Shown: positions 23,513 to 31,290, numbered from the stretch's first letter. The stretch is DNA of 64,000 bases from Caulobacterales bacterium (GCA_019510435.1 JAEKKJ010000029.1:1-64000), one strand, 5' to 3'. Translations and numbers: made by a program. Notes: generated from the sequence alone by a model not told the origin.

Positions 23513-23947
23513 ATGAACGAAGACCGCCGCTCGATCCTCGACATGCTGGCCGCCGGCAAGATCACCGCCGACGAGGCCGAGCGCCTGCTGGCGGCGCTGG
23601 ACCGCGGCGCCGCGCCGCCGGCCCCCGCGCCCGACGGCCATCCCGCGGGCCGGCCGAAGGCCAAGTACCTGCGGGTCTGCGTCGACACCGACGAGCCGGC
23701 GGAGGGCGGGCCGACCAAGGTCAACATCCGCGTGCCGATGCAGCTGCTGCGCGCGGGCGTGCGGCTCTCCAGCCTGATCCCGCCCAAGGCCCGCGATGAG
23801 GTCAACGCCCACATGCGCGAGCAGGGCATCCCCATCGACCTCAACCAGGTGAAGCCGGAGAACCTCGAGGAGCTGGTCGAACAGCTCGGCGAGCTCACGG
23901 TCGACGTCGACCAGGAGAAGACCAAGGTGCGGATATTTTGTGAGTAG
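23513..23947 (+). CDS. SHOCT-like domain protein (YvlB-type N-terminus)
   Basis: A 144-residue protein starting with the short SHOCT-like/YvlB motif RRSILDMLAAGKITADEAERLL, followed by a Pro/Ala linker and a globular C-terminal part (KYLRVCVDTDE, TKVNIRVPMQLLRAGVRLSS). AGGAG lies just before ATG 23513. The N-terminal motif echoes the C-terminal motif of the upstream DUF2089 protein, so the two may share a binding partner or oligomerise. Function unknown. Confidence 0.75.
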   Translation: MNEDRRSILDMLAAGKITADEAERLLAALDRGAAPPAPAPDGHPAGRPKAKYLRVCVDTDEPAEGGPTKVNIRVPMQLLRAGVRLSSLIPPKARDEVNAHMREQGIPIDLNQVKPENLEELVEQLGELTVDVDQEKTKVRIFCE

Positions 23948-23984
23948 GGCCTGGCTGCTGGTCTAGGAGGCCGGATCGCCAATG

Positions 23985-24111
23985 CTTCCCCCTCAGGGGG
24001 AAGTGGCCCGAATTGCGCAGCAAGAGGGTCGATGGGGGAAGTTTTCCGGGCGCCTCCCCCATTGTCGCCCGCCTTCGGCATTGGCGACATTTCCCCCGCC
24101 GGCGGGGGAAA
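23985..24111. repeat. C-rich palindromic repeat between convergent genes
   Basis: Three consecutive inverted repeats fill the gap: CTTCCCCC-tca-GGGGGAAG (23985-24003); TGTCGCC (24063-24069) with GGCGACA (24083-24089); and a perfect 22-base palindrome at 24090-24111 (TTTCCCCCGCC and its complement). The element ends one base before the stop codon of the deoxyhypusine-synthase-like gene. It is likely bidirectional-terminator or REP-type intergenic DNA; similar C-rich palindromes lie at 41143-41250 and 51106-51247. Confidence 0.65.
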
Positions 24112-25167
24112 CTACCCTTTCGCGAACAGGTCGGCCCAGCGGCGCTTGCGGCGCTGCTTCCAGGACCCCCGGTGCCAGGCGTCGGAGGCGATGAGCGGGA
24201 CCACGGTGGTGGCCTCGGCGAACACCATCTGCTCCCAGGTCACGTCCACCTTGCCCCAGGAGCAGGCCTCCTTGAGCGTCGAGGACGAGCAGGCGCCGTC
24301 GCGCACGTCGGCCACGGTGATCTGGACCGCGTACTTGTGCATGTCGACCTCGTGGCCGAGGATCTCGGCGCACACGACCGTGTCCTGGGCGAAGTTCTTG
24401 GGCACGCCGCCGCCTACCATGAAGAGGCCGGTCGCGCCGGCCTTCAGCTTGATCTCGGTCAGCTCGCGGAAGTCGGCCACCGCGTCGATGGTGAGGTAGG
24501 GCTTGCCCGCCTTCATCCGCTCCACCTGATGCTTGACCAGGCCAAAGCCGGCCGAACTGTCCACGAACGCGGGGCAGAAGATCGGCACGCCCTCGCGGTA
24601 GGCCACCTCGACCAGGCTGTCCGGCTTCTTGGCGTTGCCCGCCGCCAGCCACTTGCCCATCTCGTGGATGAACTCGCGCGAGGAGTATGGCCGCGGCTCC
24701 AGCTGCTCGCAGAGCGCGTAGATCGTGCCGTCGCAGTTCTGGAGCTCTTCCTCGTCGATGTAGGTGTCGTAGATGCGGTCGATGTAGAGCTCGCGCAGGT
24801 CGCGGTCGTCGACGTTGGACTGGGCCTGGTAGTGCTTGAAGCCCAGGGCCTCGAAGAAATCCATGTCCACGATCGAGGCGCCGGTGGCTACGACCACGTC
24901 GATCATCCCGTACGTCAGCATGTCGCGGTAGATGTGCATGCAGCCGCCGGCCGAGGTGGAGCCGGCCAGCGTCAGCCAGGTGGAGCAGTCCGCGTCCTCC
25001 AGGCTCATCGACCAGATGTCGGCGGCCCGCGCGGTGTCGCGGCTGGTGAAGCTCATCTTGCGCATGGCGTCGATCACCGGCCGGGCGTCGTATTGGTCGA
25101 TCGCCACGTGCTCGACGGTGTTGGCCAGCAGTTCGGCCTTGCGGTTGGTGTTCGCCGGAGCGTTCAT
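24112..25167 (-). CDS. Deoxyhypusine synthase-like protein (probable homospermidine synthase type)
   Basis: A 351-residue member of the deoxyhypusine synthase family. The conserved NAD region (GSTSAGGCMHIYRDML, VVVATGASIVDMDF), PIFCPAFVDSS, GLFMVGGGVPKNF and the active-site Lys in EACSWGKVDVT are present. Bacteria lack the eIF5A substrate; bacterial homologues are thought to move an aminobutyl group onto putrescine, making homospermidine. ATG 25167 with GAGAGGGA upstream is preferred over an upstream ATG at 25203. The ornithine/lysine decarboxylase gene, which would supply putrescine, lies immediately upstream on the same strand. Confidence 0.85.
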   Translation of the reverse strand: MNAPANTNRKAELLANTVEHVAIDQYDARPVIDAMRKMSFTSRDTARAADIWSMSLEDADCSTWLTLAGSTSAGGCMHIYRDMLTYGMIDVVVATGASIVDMDFFEALGFKHYQAQSNVDDRDLRELYIDRIYDTYIDEEELQNCDGTIYALCEQLEPRPYSSREFIHEMGKWLAAGNAKKPDSLVEVAYREGVPIFCPAFVDSSAGFGLVKHQVERMKAGKPYLTIDAVADFRELTEIKLKAGATGLFMVGGGVPKNFAQDTVVCAEILGHEVDMHKYAVQITVADVRDGACSSSTLKEACSWGKVDVTWEQMVFAEATTVVPLIASDAWHRGSWKQRRKRRWADLFAKG

Positions 25168-25267
25168 CGTCGGGTTTCCCTCTCGAAGTTGACGCCCGTC
25201 CAATACGAAAGGCGCGACCGGGACGGAGCGACCGGCCGCGCCTATAACACTTGTCGATGACGGCTTG

Positions 25268-26539
25268 TTACCGCTTGCGGCGCTTCTTGCCCGCCGCGCC
25301 CTTGGGCCGCGACAGCCGCACCACCTTGCGCTCCTCGGCCTGCTCCTCGCGGGGCAGCCGGATCGAGCGGCCCGCCAGGCCGAACATGGAGGCCATCGGC
25401 GCGTCCTCCACCGCCACGGTCTCGGCGTCGCCGAAGCCGTTGAAGCGGGTGTTCATGGCCACGCCATAGGCGCCCAGCATGCCGATCTCGACGTAGTCGC
25501 CTTCGCGGACGTCTTCCGGCAGCCAGAAGGGGCCCGGCATGTGGTCGAGGGAATCGCAGGTCGGCCCGTAGAAACGAAAGGGCTTGAGGGCGCCGTCCAC
25601 TTCCTGCGCGCCACGGCCTTCGCCCCGGTAGAGCTTCACCGGAAAGGGCCATTTGACGTGGGCGGCGTCGAACAGCGAGCCGTAGCTGCCGTCGTTCAGG
25701 TAGATCGCATCGCCCTTGCGCAGCTCGACCTTGGTGAGGATCGACGACGCCTCGGCCACCAGGGCCCGGCCGGGTTCGCACCACAGCTCGCAGTCCTCGG
25801 TCACCATCATCTCGGCGAAGCCGCGCTGGATGGAGTCGAAGTAGTCGTCCATGTCCGGCGGGATCATGCCGGGGTAGATCGAGGGGAAGCCGCCGCCCAC
25901 GTCGACCACGTCCACCACAACGCCGGCGCGCACGATGGCGCGGCTGGCCTGGGCCATGGCAGCCTGGTAGGCGGTCGGGCGCATGCACTGGCTACCCACG
26001 TGGAACGAGACGCCCATGCGGTCCTGGGTGGCGCGGCGCGCCGCCAGCAGCAGCGAGGGCGCCTCATGCAGGTCGACGCCGAACTTGCCGGAGAGCGAGT
26101 AGGACGCCCCCTCGGCCTGGACGGCCAGGCGCACGATAAGCGTCAGGTCCTGCGCGCCGCCGGTCGCCTCGAGGATCTTCTGGAGCTCCTCGTGCGTGTC
26201 GAGGGCGAAGGTCTTCACGCCATAGTCGCGGTAGGCCTCGGCGATCGCCTTGCGGCTCTTCACCGGATGCATGAAGGCCATGCGCGCGCCCGGGGCGTAC
26301 TTGGCCACCAGTTCGATCTCAGGGATCGACGCGACGTCGAAGGCCGTGACTCCCGCCTTGGCCAGGGTCTTGATGACCCATGGCGAAGGGTTCGCCTTCA
26401 CAGCGTAGAAAACGTCGCCTTGAAACTTATCCTGGAACCAGCGCGCCGCTACGGCCACCACGCCCGGTCGCGCGAGTGCGACTGGACGCTCCGGGGACCG
26501 CTCACGGACCAGGTCCAGGGGCGTATGGTACGTATGCAC
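25268..26539 (-). CDS. Ornithine/lysine decarboxylase, group IV PLP-dependent
   Basis: A fold-type III (alanine racemase-like) decarboxylase making putrescine or cadaverine. The PLP Lys lies in FYAVKANPSPWVIK near the N-terminus, with VVDVVDVGGGFPSIYPG, a PLP-phosphate Gly loop, in the middle. The catalytic Cys loop GPTCDSLDHM and YVEIGMLGAYG follow. The start is uncertain: GTG 26539 gives 423 residues, near the family length. An in-frame ATG at 26638 would add 33 Arg/Trp-rich residues, and neither start has a strong ribosome-binding site. It is followed by a Lys/Arg tail and the deoxyhypusine-synthase-like gene, forming a polyamine unit. Confidence 0.88.
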   Translation of the reverse strand: MHTYHTPLDLVRERSPERPVALARPGVVAVAARWFQDKFQGDVFYAVKANPSPWVIKTLAKAGVTAFDVASIPEIELVAKYAPGARMAFMHPVKSRKAIAEAYRDYGVKTFALDTHEELQKILEATGGAQDLTLIVRLAVQAEGASYSLSGKFGVDLHEAPSLLLAARRATQDRMGVSFHVGSQCMRPTAYQAAMAQASRAIVRAGVVVDVVDVGGGFPSIYPGMIPPDMDDYFDSIQRGFAEMMVTEDCELWCEPGRALVAEASSILTKVELRKGDAIYLNDGSYGSLFDAAHVKWPFPVKLYRGEGRGAQEVDGALKPFRFYGPTCDSLDHMPGPFWLPEDVREGDYVEIGMLGAYGVAMNTRFNGFGDAETVAVEDAPMASMFGLAGRSIRLPREEQAEERKVVRLSRPKGAAGKKRRKR

Positions 26540-26677
26540 CTCACGCAACCGCTTGATGTGTCCGCGCCACAGCCAAGCCTGGGCCGCGAGCGCCCATTTT
26601 CGGCGCCGCGCTAGACCGCGGCGTAGCCGCCATGCCATGAAGCCGGGGCCTTATTCGGGAAAGCTCCGACCGTCCTC

Positions 26678-27472
26678 ATGACCGCCGCCGCCGTTCTGTC
26701 GATACGGAACGCCTCCAAGACCTTCGGCCAGCGCCGGGCCCTCGATGGCGTGTCGCTGGACGTGGCCAAGGGCGAGATGATCGCCCTGATCGGGCCGTCC
26801 GGGTCGGGCAAGTCCACCCTGCTGCGCTCGATCAGCGCCCTGCAGACCATCGACGCCGGCCCCGGCGCGATCACCGCCTTCGACGGGCCGGTGCAGCAGA
26901 ACGGCCGGATCGACGCCAACGTCCGCAAGACCCGCACGCGGATCGGCATGATCTTCCAGCAGTTCAACCTGGTGGGCCGCCTGACGCTGTTCACCAATGT
27001 GGCGCTGGGCTCGCTGGGGCGGATCGGCTTCTGGCGCGCGGCGCTGGGCCTCTGGCCGGCGGAGACCAAGCAGGCGGCCATGGCGGCCCTGCATCGGTTC
27101 GGGGTCTCGGACTACGCCACCCAGCGCGCCAACACCCTTTCCGGCGGCCAGCAGCAGCGGGGCGCCATCGCCCGCGCCCTGGTGCAGAAGGCCAAGATCA
27201 TCCTGGCCGACGAGCCGGTGGCCAGCCTCGACCCCGTCTCGGCCCGCCGGGTCATGGAGATCCTGCGCGAACTGAACCGCCAGGACGGCCTGACCGTCAT
27301 CGTCACCCTGCACCAGGTGGACTACGCTTTGCGCTACTGCGACCGCGTCGTGGCGCTCAAGGCGGGCAAGATCGTCTACGACGGGACTGCCGCCGACCTG
27401 AAGCGCGAACAGCTGATCGACATCTACGGCCCCGAATTCGAGGACGTCTTCTGGGAAGGAGCGCCCACATGA
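26678..27472 (+). CDS. phnC: Phosphonate-type ABC transporter ATP-binding protein
   Basis: A 264-residue ABC ATPase of the PhnC class. Walker A is GPSGSGKSTLLR, followed by a Q-loop in IFQQFNLVGRLTLF, LSGGQQQRGAIARAL as ABC signature and ILADEPVASLDPVS as Walker B. The phrase FNLVGRLTLFTNVALGSLGR is characteristic of PhnC. It overlaps phnD by four bases (ATGA). It energises import of phosphonates or related oxyanions such as phosphite. It is divergent from the decarboxylase gene. Confidence 0.9.
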   Translation: MTAAAVLSIRNASKTFGQRRALDGVSLDVAKGEMIALIGPSGSGKSTLLRSISALQTIDAGPGAITAFDGPVQQNGRIDANVRKTRTRIGMIFQQFNLVGRLTLFTNVALGSLGRIGFWRAALGLWPAETKQAAMAALHRFGVSDYATQRANTLSGGQQQRGAIARALVQKAKIILADEPVASLDPVSARRVMEILRELNRQDGLTVIVTLHQVDYALRYCDRVVALKAGKIVYDGTAADLKREQLIDIYGPEFEDVFWEGAPT

Positions 27473-28485
27473 TCCGCCGCAACCTCGTCGGGGCCGCCAT
27501 CGTGGCCGCCGCCCTGGCCCTCGCCGGCTGCAACCCGAAGCCCGACCAGACCACGTCGGGTGGGACGCCCAACGAGCTGACCTTCTCGATCCTCTCGGCC
27601 GAGAACCAGGCCTCGATGGCGCCGCTCTGGCAGCCGCTGCTGGACGACATGTCCCAGCAGGTCGGGATCAAGGTGAAGCCGTTCTTCGCCACCAACTACA
27701 CCAGCCTGGTGGAGGCCATGCGCTTCAAGCAGGTGCAGATCGGCTGGTTCTCGGCCGAGCCGGCGCTGCAGGCGGTGAACCGCGCCGACGGCCAGGTGCT
27801 GGGCCGGGTGGTCGATGCGGGCGGCGACGCCACCTACAAGTCGGTGATCATCGTCAAGAAGGGCAGCGGGATCACGCTCGACAAGCTGCTCAAGTGCGAC
27901 CGGACCCTGAACTTCGGCCTGGGCGACACCCAGTCCACCTCCGGCACCCTGGCGCCCAAGGCCTACCTCTTCACGCCCAAGGGCATCGACCCTTCCACCT
28001 GCTTCAAGACGGTCAAGTCGGCCAGCCACCAGGCCAATGTCTTCTCGGTGGCCAATGGCGTGCTGGACGCGGCCACCAACAACACCGTCGGCCTCCTGTT
28101 CGCGGCGCGCGAGAACCCGGACATCGCCCAGAAGATCGAGGTGATCTGGACGTCGCCGCCGCTGCCGGAAAGCTCGATCGTGGTGCGCAAGGACCTCGAC
28201 CCGGCGCTGAAGGAGAAGATCCGCCAGTTCTTCCTGACCTACGGCACCGGCAGCGACGCCAAGGCCGACCAGCAGCGCGAGGTGCTGAAGAAGCTGGCCT
28301 ACGGCGGCTTCAAGCCCGCGGACGACACCTACCTCAACCCGATCCGCGAGATGCAGGCGGCCGAGGACCTGGCCGCCGCGCGCCGCTCGAAGGATGCGGC
28401 CAAGATCGCCGCGGCCCAGGCGGCCTATGACAAGATCCGCGCAGCCTCCGCCCAGGCCCGCGCCGTCGATCCCTCCGCCCAATGA
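27469..28485 (+). CDS. phnD: Phosphonate ABC transporter substrate-binding lipoprotein
   Basis: A 338-residue periplasmic binding protein. The signal is of lipoprotein type: ALALAGCNPKPDQ, with Cys at about residue 23. The mature part follows the PhnD pattern: FSILSAENQASMAPLWQPLL, YTSLVEAMRFKQVQIGWFSA (ligand pocket), DTQSTSGTLAPKAYLF, SSIVVRKDLDPALKEKI. The C-terminal 50 residues are Ala/Lys-rich and probably helical. It lies between phnC and phnE with four-base overlaps on both sides. Confidence 0.9.
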   Translation: MIRRNLVGAAIVAAALALAGCNPKPDQTTSGGTPNELTFSILSAENQASMAPLWQPLLDDMSQQVGIKVKPFFATNYTSLVEAMRFKQVQIGWFSAEPALQAVNRADGQVLGRVVDAGGDATYKSVIIVKKGSGITLDKLLKCDRTLNFGLGDTQSTSGTLAPKAYLFTPKGIDPSTCFKTVKSASHQANVFSVANGVLDAATNNTVGLLFAARENPDIAQKIEVIWTSPPLPESSIVVRKDLDPALKEKIRQFFLTYGTGSDAKADQQREVLKKLAYGGFKPADDTYLNPIREMQAAEDLAAARRSKDAAKIAAAQAAYDKIRAASAQARAVDPSAQ

Positions 28486-29288
28486 GCGTCCCGTCCAGCG
28501 CCGCGATCCCGCCGCCGCCGACCCGCAGCCTGGCGCAACGGCTGCCCGACCTGCTGGTCTGGGGCGGCGTCCTGGCGCTGCTGGTGATCGCCTTCCACCC
28601 GGCGGAGATCTACAAGCTGCCGCTGCTGTTCTCGAACTCGCAGAACATGCAGCAGTTCGGGCACGAGTTCACCAAGCCGGACTGGACCGACTGGCGCACC
28701 TACGTCGGCCAGATGTGGCTGACCATCCAGATCGCGCTCTGGGGCACCGGCCTGGCGATCCTCGTCGCGATACCGATCGGCCTCCTGGCCGCGCGCAACA
28801 TGTCGCCGCCCTGGGTGCAGATGCCGGTGCGCTGGGTCCTGAACCTGATCCGCTCTGCGCCGGACCTGGTGGTGGGCACCATCTTCATCGTCGCCGTAGG
28901 CCCCGGGCCGTTCGCCGGGGTGATGGCCCTGGCGGTGAACACCTCAGGCGTGCTGGCGAAACTGTTCTCCGAGGCGGTGGAGTCCATCGACCGCGGGCCG
29001 GTGGAGGGCGTGCGCGCCACGGGCGCTCACAAGCTCCACGAGATCGTGTGGGGCGTGATCCCGCAGGTGGCGCCGCTGTGGACCAGCTATGCCCTGTACC
29101 GCTTCGAATCCAACAGCCGCAGCGCCACGGTGCTGGGCCTGATCGGCGCGGGCGGCATCGGCCAGCTGCTGTTCGACAGCCTGAACGGCTTCGCCTACCA
29201 GCGCACCTCGGCGATCGTGCTGGTGATCATCGCCGCCGTCACCCTGATCGACATGCTCAGCCAGGCGATGCGCAGCCGGCTGCTTTAG
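28482..29288 (+). CDS. phnE: Phosphonate ABC transporter permease
   Basis: A 268-residue permease with about six membrane helices. The EAA-type loop is EGVRATGAHKLHEIVWGVIP, and the pattern VESIDRGPVEGVRATGAHK is typical of PhnE. It closes the phnCDE operon; no second permease and no C-P lyase or phosphonatase gene follows within the window. The stop lies 6 bases from the end of the convergent Nudix gene. Confidence 0.9.
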   Translation: MSVPSSAAIPPPPTRSLAQRLPDLLVWGGVLALLVIAFHPAEIYKLPLLFSNSQNMQQFGHEFTKPDWTDWRTYVGQMWLTIQIALWGTGLAILVAIPIGLLAARNMSPPWVQMPVRWVLNLIRSAPDLVVGTIFIVAVGPGPFAGVMALAVNTSGVLAKLFSEAVESIDRGPVEGVRATGAHKLHEIVWGVIPQVAPLWTSYALYRFESNSRSATVLGLIGAGGIGQLLFDSLNGFAYQRTSAIVLVIIAAVTLIDMLSQAMRSRLL

Positions 29289-29294
29289 GCGGCC

Positions 29295-29744
29295 TCAGGC
29301 TCCGAACTTGGCGATGAGGACGCGTAGGTCGACCTCCTGCACCAGGCTGGCGGCCTCGGCGGGCGAGGCCCAGAGGTGCTCGCGCTGGCCCTTCTCCGGC
29401 CACTCGGCGGCGAGCTCGCGCACCTTCAGCGCATAGACCTGCACGCGCACGTGCTGCAGGCGGCCGCTGCTGAGGCGCTTGTCGTAGCTGTAGTGGCCCA
29501 GCGGCTTGCGGGACGGCTCGCCCAGCAGACCGGCCTCCTCGAAGGCCTCCTGCGCCGCCGACGGCCCAGGCTTCATGCCCTTGATCGGCCAACCCTTGGG
29601 GATGACCCAGCGGCGGGTCTCGCGCGAGGTGATCAGCAGGATCTCCACCGCCCCGTCGTCGCGCCGCCGCCAGGGCAGGCAGGCGTACTGGGTCCGCGGT
29701 TCGCGGTCGGGCTCAGGCCGGGTCCTCTGCTTGCCCTTGGCCAT
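29295..29744 (-). CDS. Nudix hydrolase, variant Nudix box
   Basis: A 149-residue Nudix-fold enzyme. The motif region reads PKGWPIKGMKPGPSAAQEAF then EEAGLLGE. Against the standard G-x5-E-x7-REUxEExGU, the first Glu position is Met and Arg is Gln, while the metal-binding EE pair is kept. Such PKGWPxKG sequences occur in alphaproteobacterial proteins related to the diphosphoinositol/diadenosine polyphosphate hydrolases. A nucleotide or polyphosphate substrate is likely. Its start lies about 90 bases from a Pho-box-like site. Confidence 0.8.
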   Translation of the reverse strand: MAKGKQRTRPEPDREPRTQYACLPWRRRDDGAVEILLITSRETRRWVIPKGWPIKGMKPGPSAAQEAFEEAGLLGEPSRKPLGHYSYDKRLSSGRLQHVRVQVYALKVRELAAEWPEKGQREHLWASPAEAASLVQEVDLRVLIAKFGA

Positions 29745-29834
29745 CGCCTGTTGCGCTTGCTCCCCTCGAATCGTCCCGGCTTCGGGCGATAGAGCCGCGC
29801 GGTTTACGCGGGGTTCCGGCTCACGCCAATCGCT

Positions 29835-29852
29835 TTGTCATAAAACTGTCAT
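29835..29852 (+). promoter_or_regulatory. Pho-box-like PhoB binding site
   Basis: TTGTCATAAAACTGTCAT matches the PhoB box consensus (two CTGTCAT-type 7-mers separated by four A/T-rich bases) with one mismatch in the first repeat. As drawn it points rightward, into the 3' end of the glycosyltransferase fusion, but it lies about 90 bases before the leftward Nudix gene. Nothing else nearby explains it. Phosphate control of the Nudix gene, or of an antisense transcript, is inferred. Confidence 0.6.
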
Positions 29853-29864
29853 GTGTTGGGATCG

Positions 29865-31277
29865 TCACGCCGCCTCCGGACGGCGGCGGCGCACGCGCGC
29901 CAACCGGCGCAGGCGGCGCCAGAAGCGGGTCTTCTCCGGCTCGGGATAGGGCTGCAGGTTCTTCACGAAGTCCTCCGCGCAGGCCCGCCAGGAGAACTTC
30001 TCGGCGAAGGCGCGGACCTGCCCGCGGTCCAGCTCCAGGCACTGCAGGCAGGCCTCGCGCAGGCCCTCGGTGGCGGTGCGCGCCAGGACGCCGGCGCCGG
30101 AGCCGGGGATCAGGTCGATCGGACCCGGGGCGGGATAGGCCGCCACCGGCGTGCCCGCCGCCATGGCCTCCAGGATCACCAGGCCGAAGGTGTCGGTCAG
30201 CGAGGGGAAGACGAACGCGTCCGCGCAGGCATAGTGCGCGGCCAGTTCCGCGCCGGATTTCGGGCCCTTGAACACCACCTCCGGATACTTGACCTTCAGC
30301 TCCTCGAGCTGGGGCCCCGGGCCGACGACCACCTTGGTCCCCGGCAGGTCCAGGCCCAGGAAGGCCTCGATATTCTTCTCCACCGCCACGCGGCCGACAT
30401 AGAGGAACACCGGCTTCTTCAACGCCTCGAAGATGTCCGGCTCGCCTTCGCGGCGGGGATGGAAGGTCTCGGTGTCCACGCCCCGCGACCAGGCGGAGAT
30501 ATTGCGGAACCCGTGCCGCGACAGCTCCTCGCGCATGGTGGGCGTCGCCACCATCAGCCGGCCCGACGGCTTGTGGAACCACTTCATGTAGGCGTAGCCC
30601 GCGGCCAGGGGCAAAGGCAGCCGCGCCGAGACATATTCCGGGAAGCGCGTGTGGTAGCTGGTGGTGAACGGCAGCTTCCACTCCACGCAGATCCGCCGCG
30701 CGGCCAGGCCGATCGGCCCCTCGGTGGCGATGTGGATGGCCTCGGGCTCGAAGGCCTTGAACAGCTCCTGCACCGGCTCATAGACCCCGATCGCCACCTT
30801 GATCTCGGCGTAGGTGGGCAGGGGGAAGGTCTTGAACTGGCCCGGATGGATCACCTCCACCGTGTGGCCGATGGCCTGCAGCTCCTGGACCACGCGGGTC
30901 AGGGTGCGCACCACGCCGTTCACCTGCGGCTCCCAGGCGTCGGTGGCGATCAGGATGCGCATGGGCCGCTGGGCGTCCCGTCCCGCGCCGATGATCGCCT
31001 CGCGCACCCGGCGATCGGAGCGGGCGGGCTTCGGGCGCTCGACCTGCTGGCCGAAGGCTTCCGACTGCATCCAGGCCCAGAAGGCGCCCAGCAACGCTTC
31101 CTTGGTGGGAAAGTGCCGATAGACCGTGCGCTCACCCACGCCGGCGTCGCGGGCGATCTCGGCGAAGCTCAGGTCCTCGAGGCTGCGGGTTTCCAGCTGG
31201 CGGCCGACGGCGCGCAGGATCTGTGCGCGGGTCTCCTCCCGCTGCCGTTCGCGGAGGTTCGGGACGGGGGACTTCAT
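29865..31277 (-). CDS. TetR-type DNA-binding domain fused to GT4 glycosyltransferase
   Basis: A single 470-residue reading frame. Residues 1-80 are a TetR N-terminal helix-turn-helix: RAQILRAVGRQLETR, then FAEIARDAGVGERTVYRHF. From M106 (MRILIATDAWEPQVNGVVR) it is a complete GT4 (GT-B) glycosyltransferase of the GDP-mannose-dependent or MgtA/SqdX-like type. Motifs are HTRFPEYVS, FLYVGRVAVEKNIEAF and SLTDTFGLVILEA, the last with Asp in place of the first Glu of E-x7-E. The TetR ligand domain is absent. The internal ATG 30962 has no clear ribosome-binding site, so one fusion protein is the simplest reading. The glycolipid substrate and any DNA-binding role are unknown. Confidence 0.8.
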   Translation of the reverse strand: MKSPVPNLRERQREETRAQILRAVGRQLETRSLEDLSFAEIARDAGVGERTVYRHFPTKEALLGAFWAWMQSEAFGQQVERPKPARSDRRVREAIIGAGRDAQRPMRILIATDAWEPQVNGVVRTLTRVVQELQAIGHTVEVIHPGQFKTFPLPTYAEIKVAIGVYEPVQELFKAFEPEAIHIATEGPIGLAARRICVEWKLPFTTSYHTRFPEYVSARLPLPLAAGYAYMKWFHKPSGRLMVATPTMREELSRHGFRNISAWSRGVDTETFHPRREGEPDIFEALKKPVFLYVGRVAVEKNIEAFLGLDLPGTKVVVGPGPQLEELKVKYPEVVFKGPKSGAELAAHYACADAFVFPSLTDTFGLVILEAMAAGTPVAAYPAPGPIDLIPGSGAGVLARTATEGLREACLQCLELDRGQVRAFAEKFSWRACAEDFVKNLQPYPEPEKTRFWRRLRRLARVRRRRPEAA

Positions 31278-31279
31278 GG

Positions 31280-31290
31280 CAGTGGCACTG
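31280..31290. promoter_or_regulatory. Small palindrome before the TetR-GT fusion gene
   Basis: CAGTG-G-CACTG is a perfect interrupted palindrome two bases before the ATG of the TetR-GT fusion gene. A TetR-type half-site palindrome at the start codon would suit autoregulation by the fused N-terminal domain. The site is short and the assignment is speculative. Confidence 0.25.

Noticed and set aside
25168..25203. Upstream ATG 25203 for the deoxyhypusine-synthase-like gene
   Set aside because: ATG 25167 has the better GAGAGGGA site and gives the normal family N-terminus.
26540..26638. N-terminal extension of the ornithine/lysine decarboxylase from ATG 26638
   Set aside because: The 33 added residues are Arg/Trp-rich, lack a ribosome-binding site and exceed the usual family length; kept only as an alternative.
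29865..31277. Two separate genes (short TetR and a glycosyltransferase)
   Set aside because: There is no stop codon or frameshift between them and no convincing ribosome-binding site before the internal ATG at 30962, so one fused gene is the simpler reading, though not proven.
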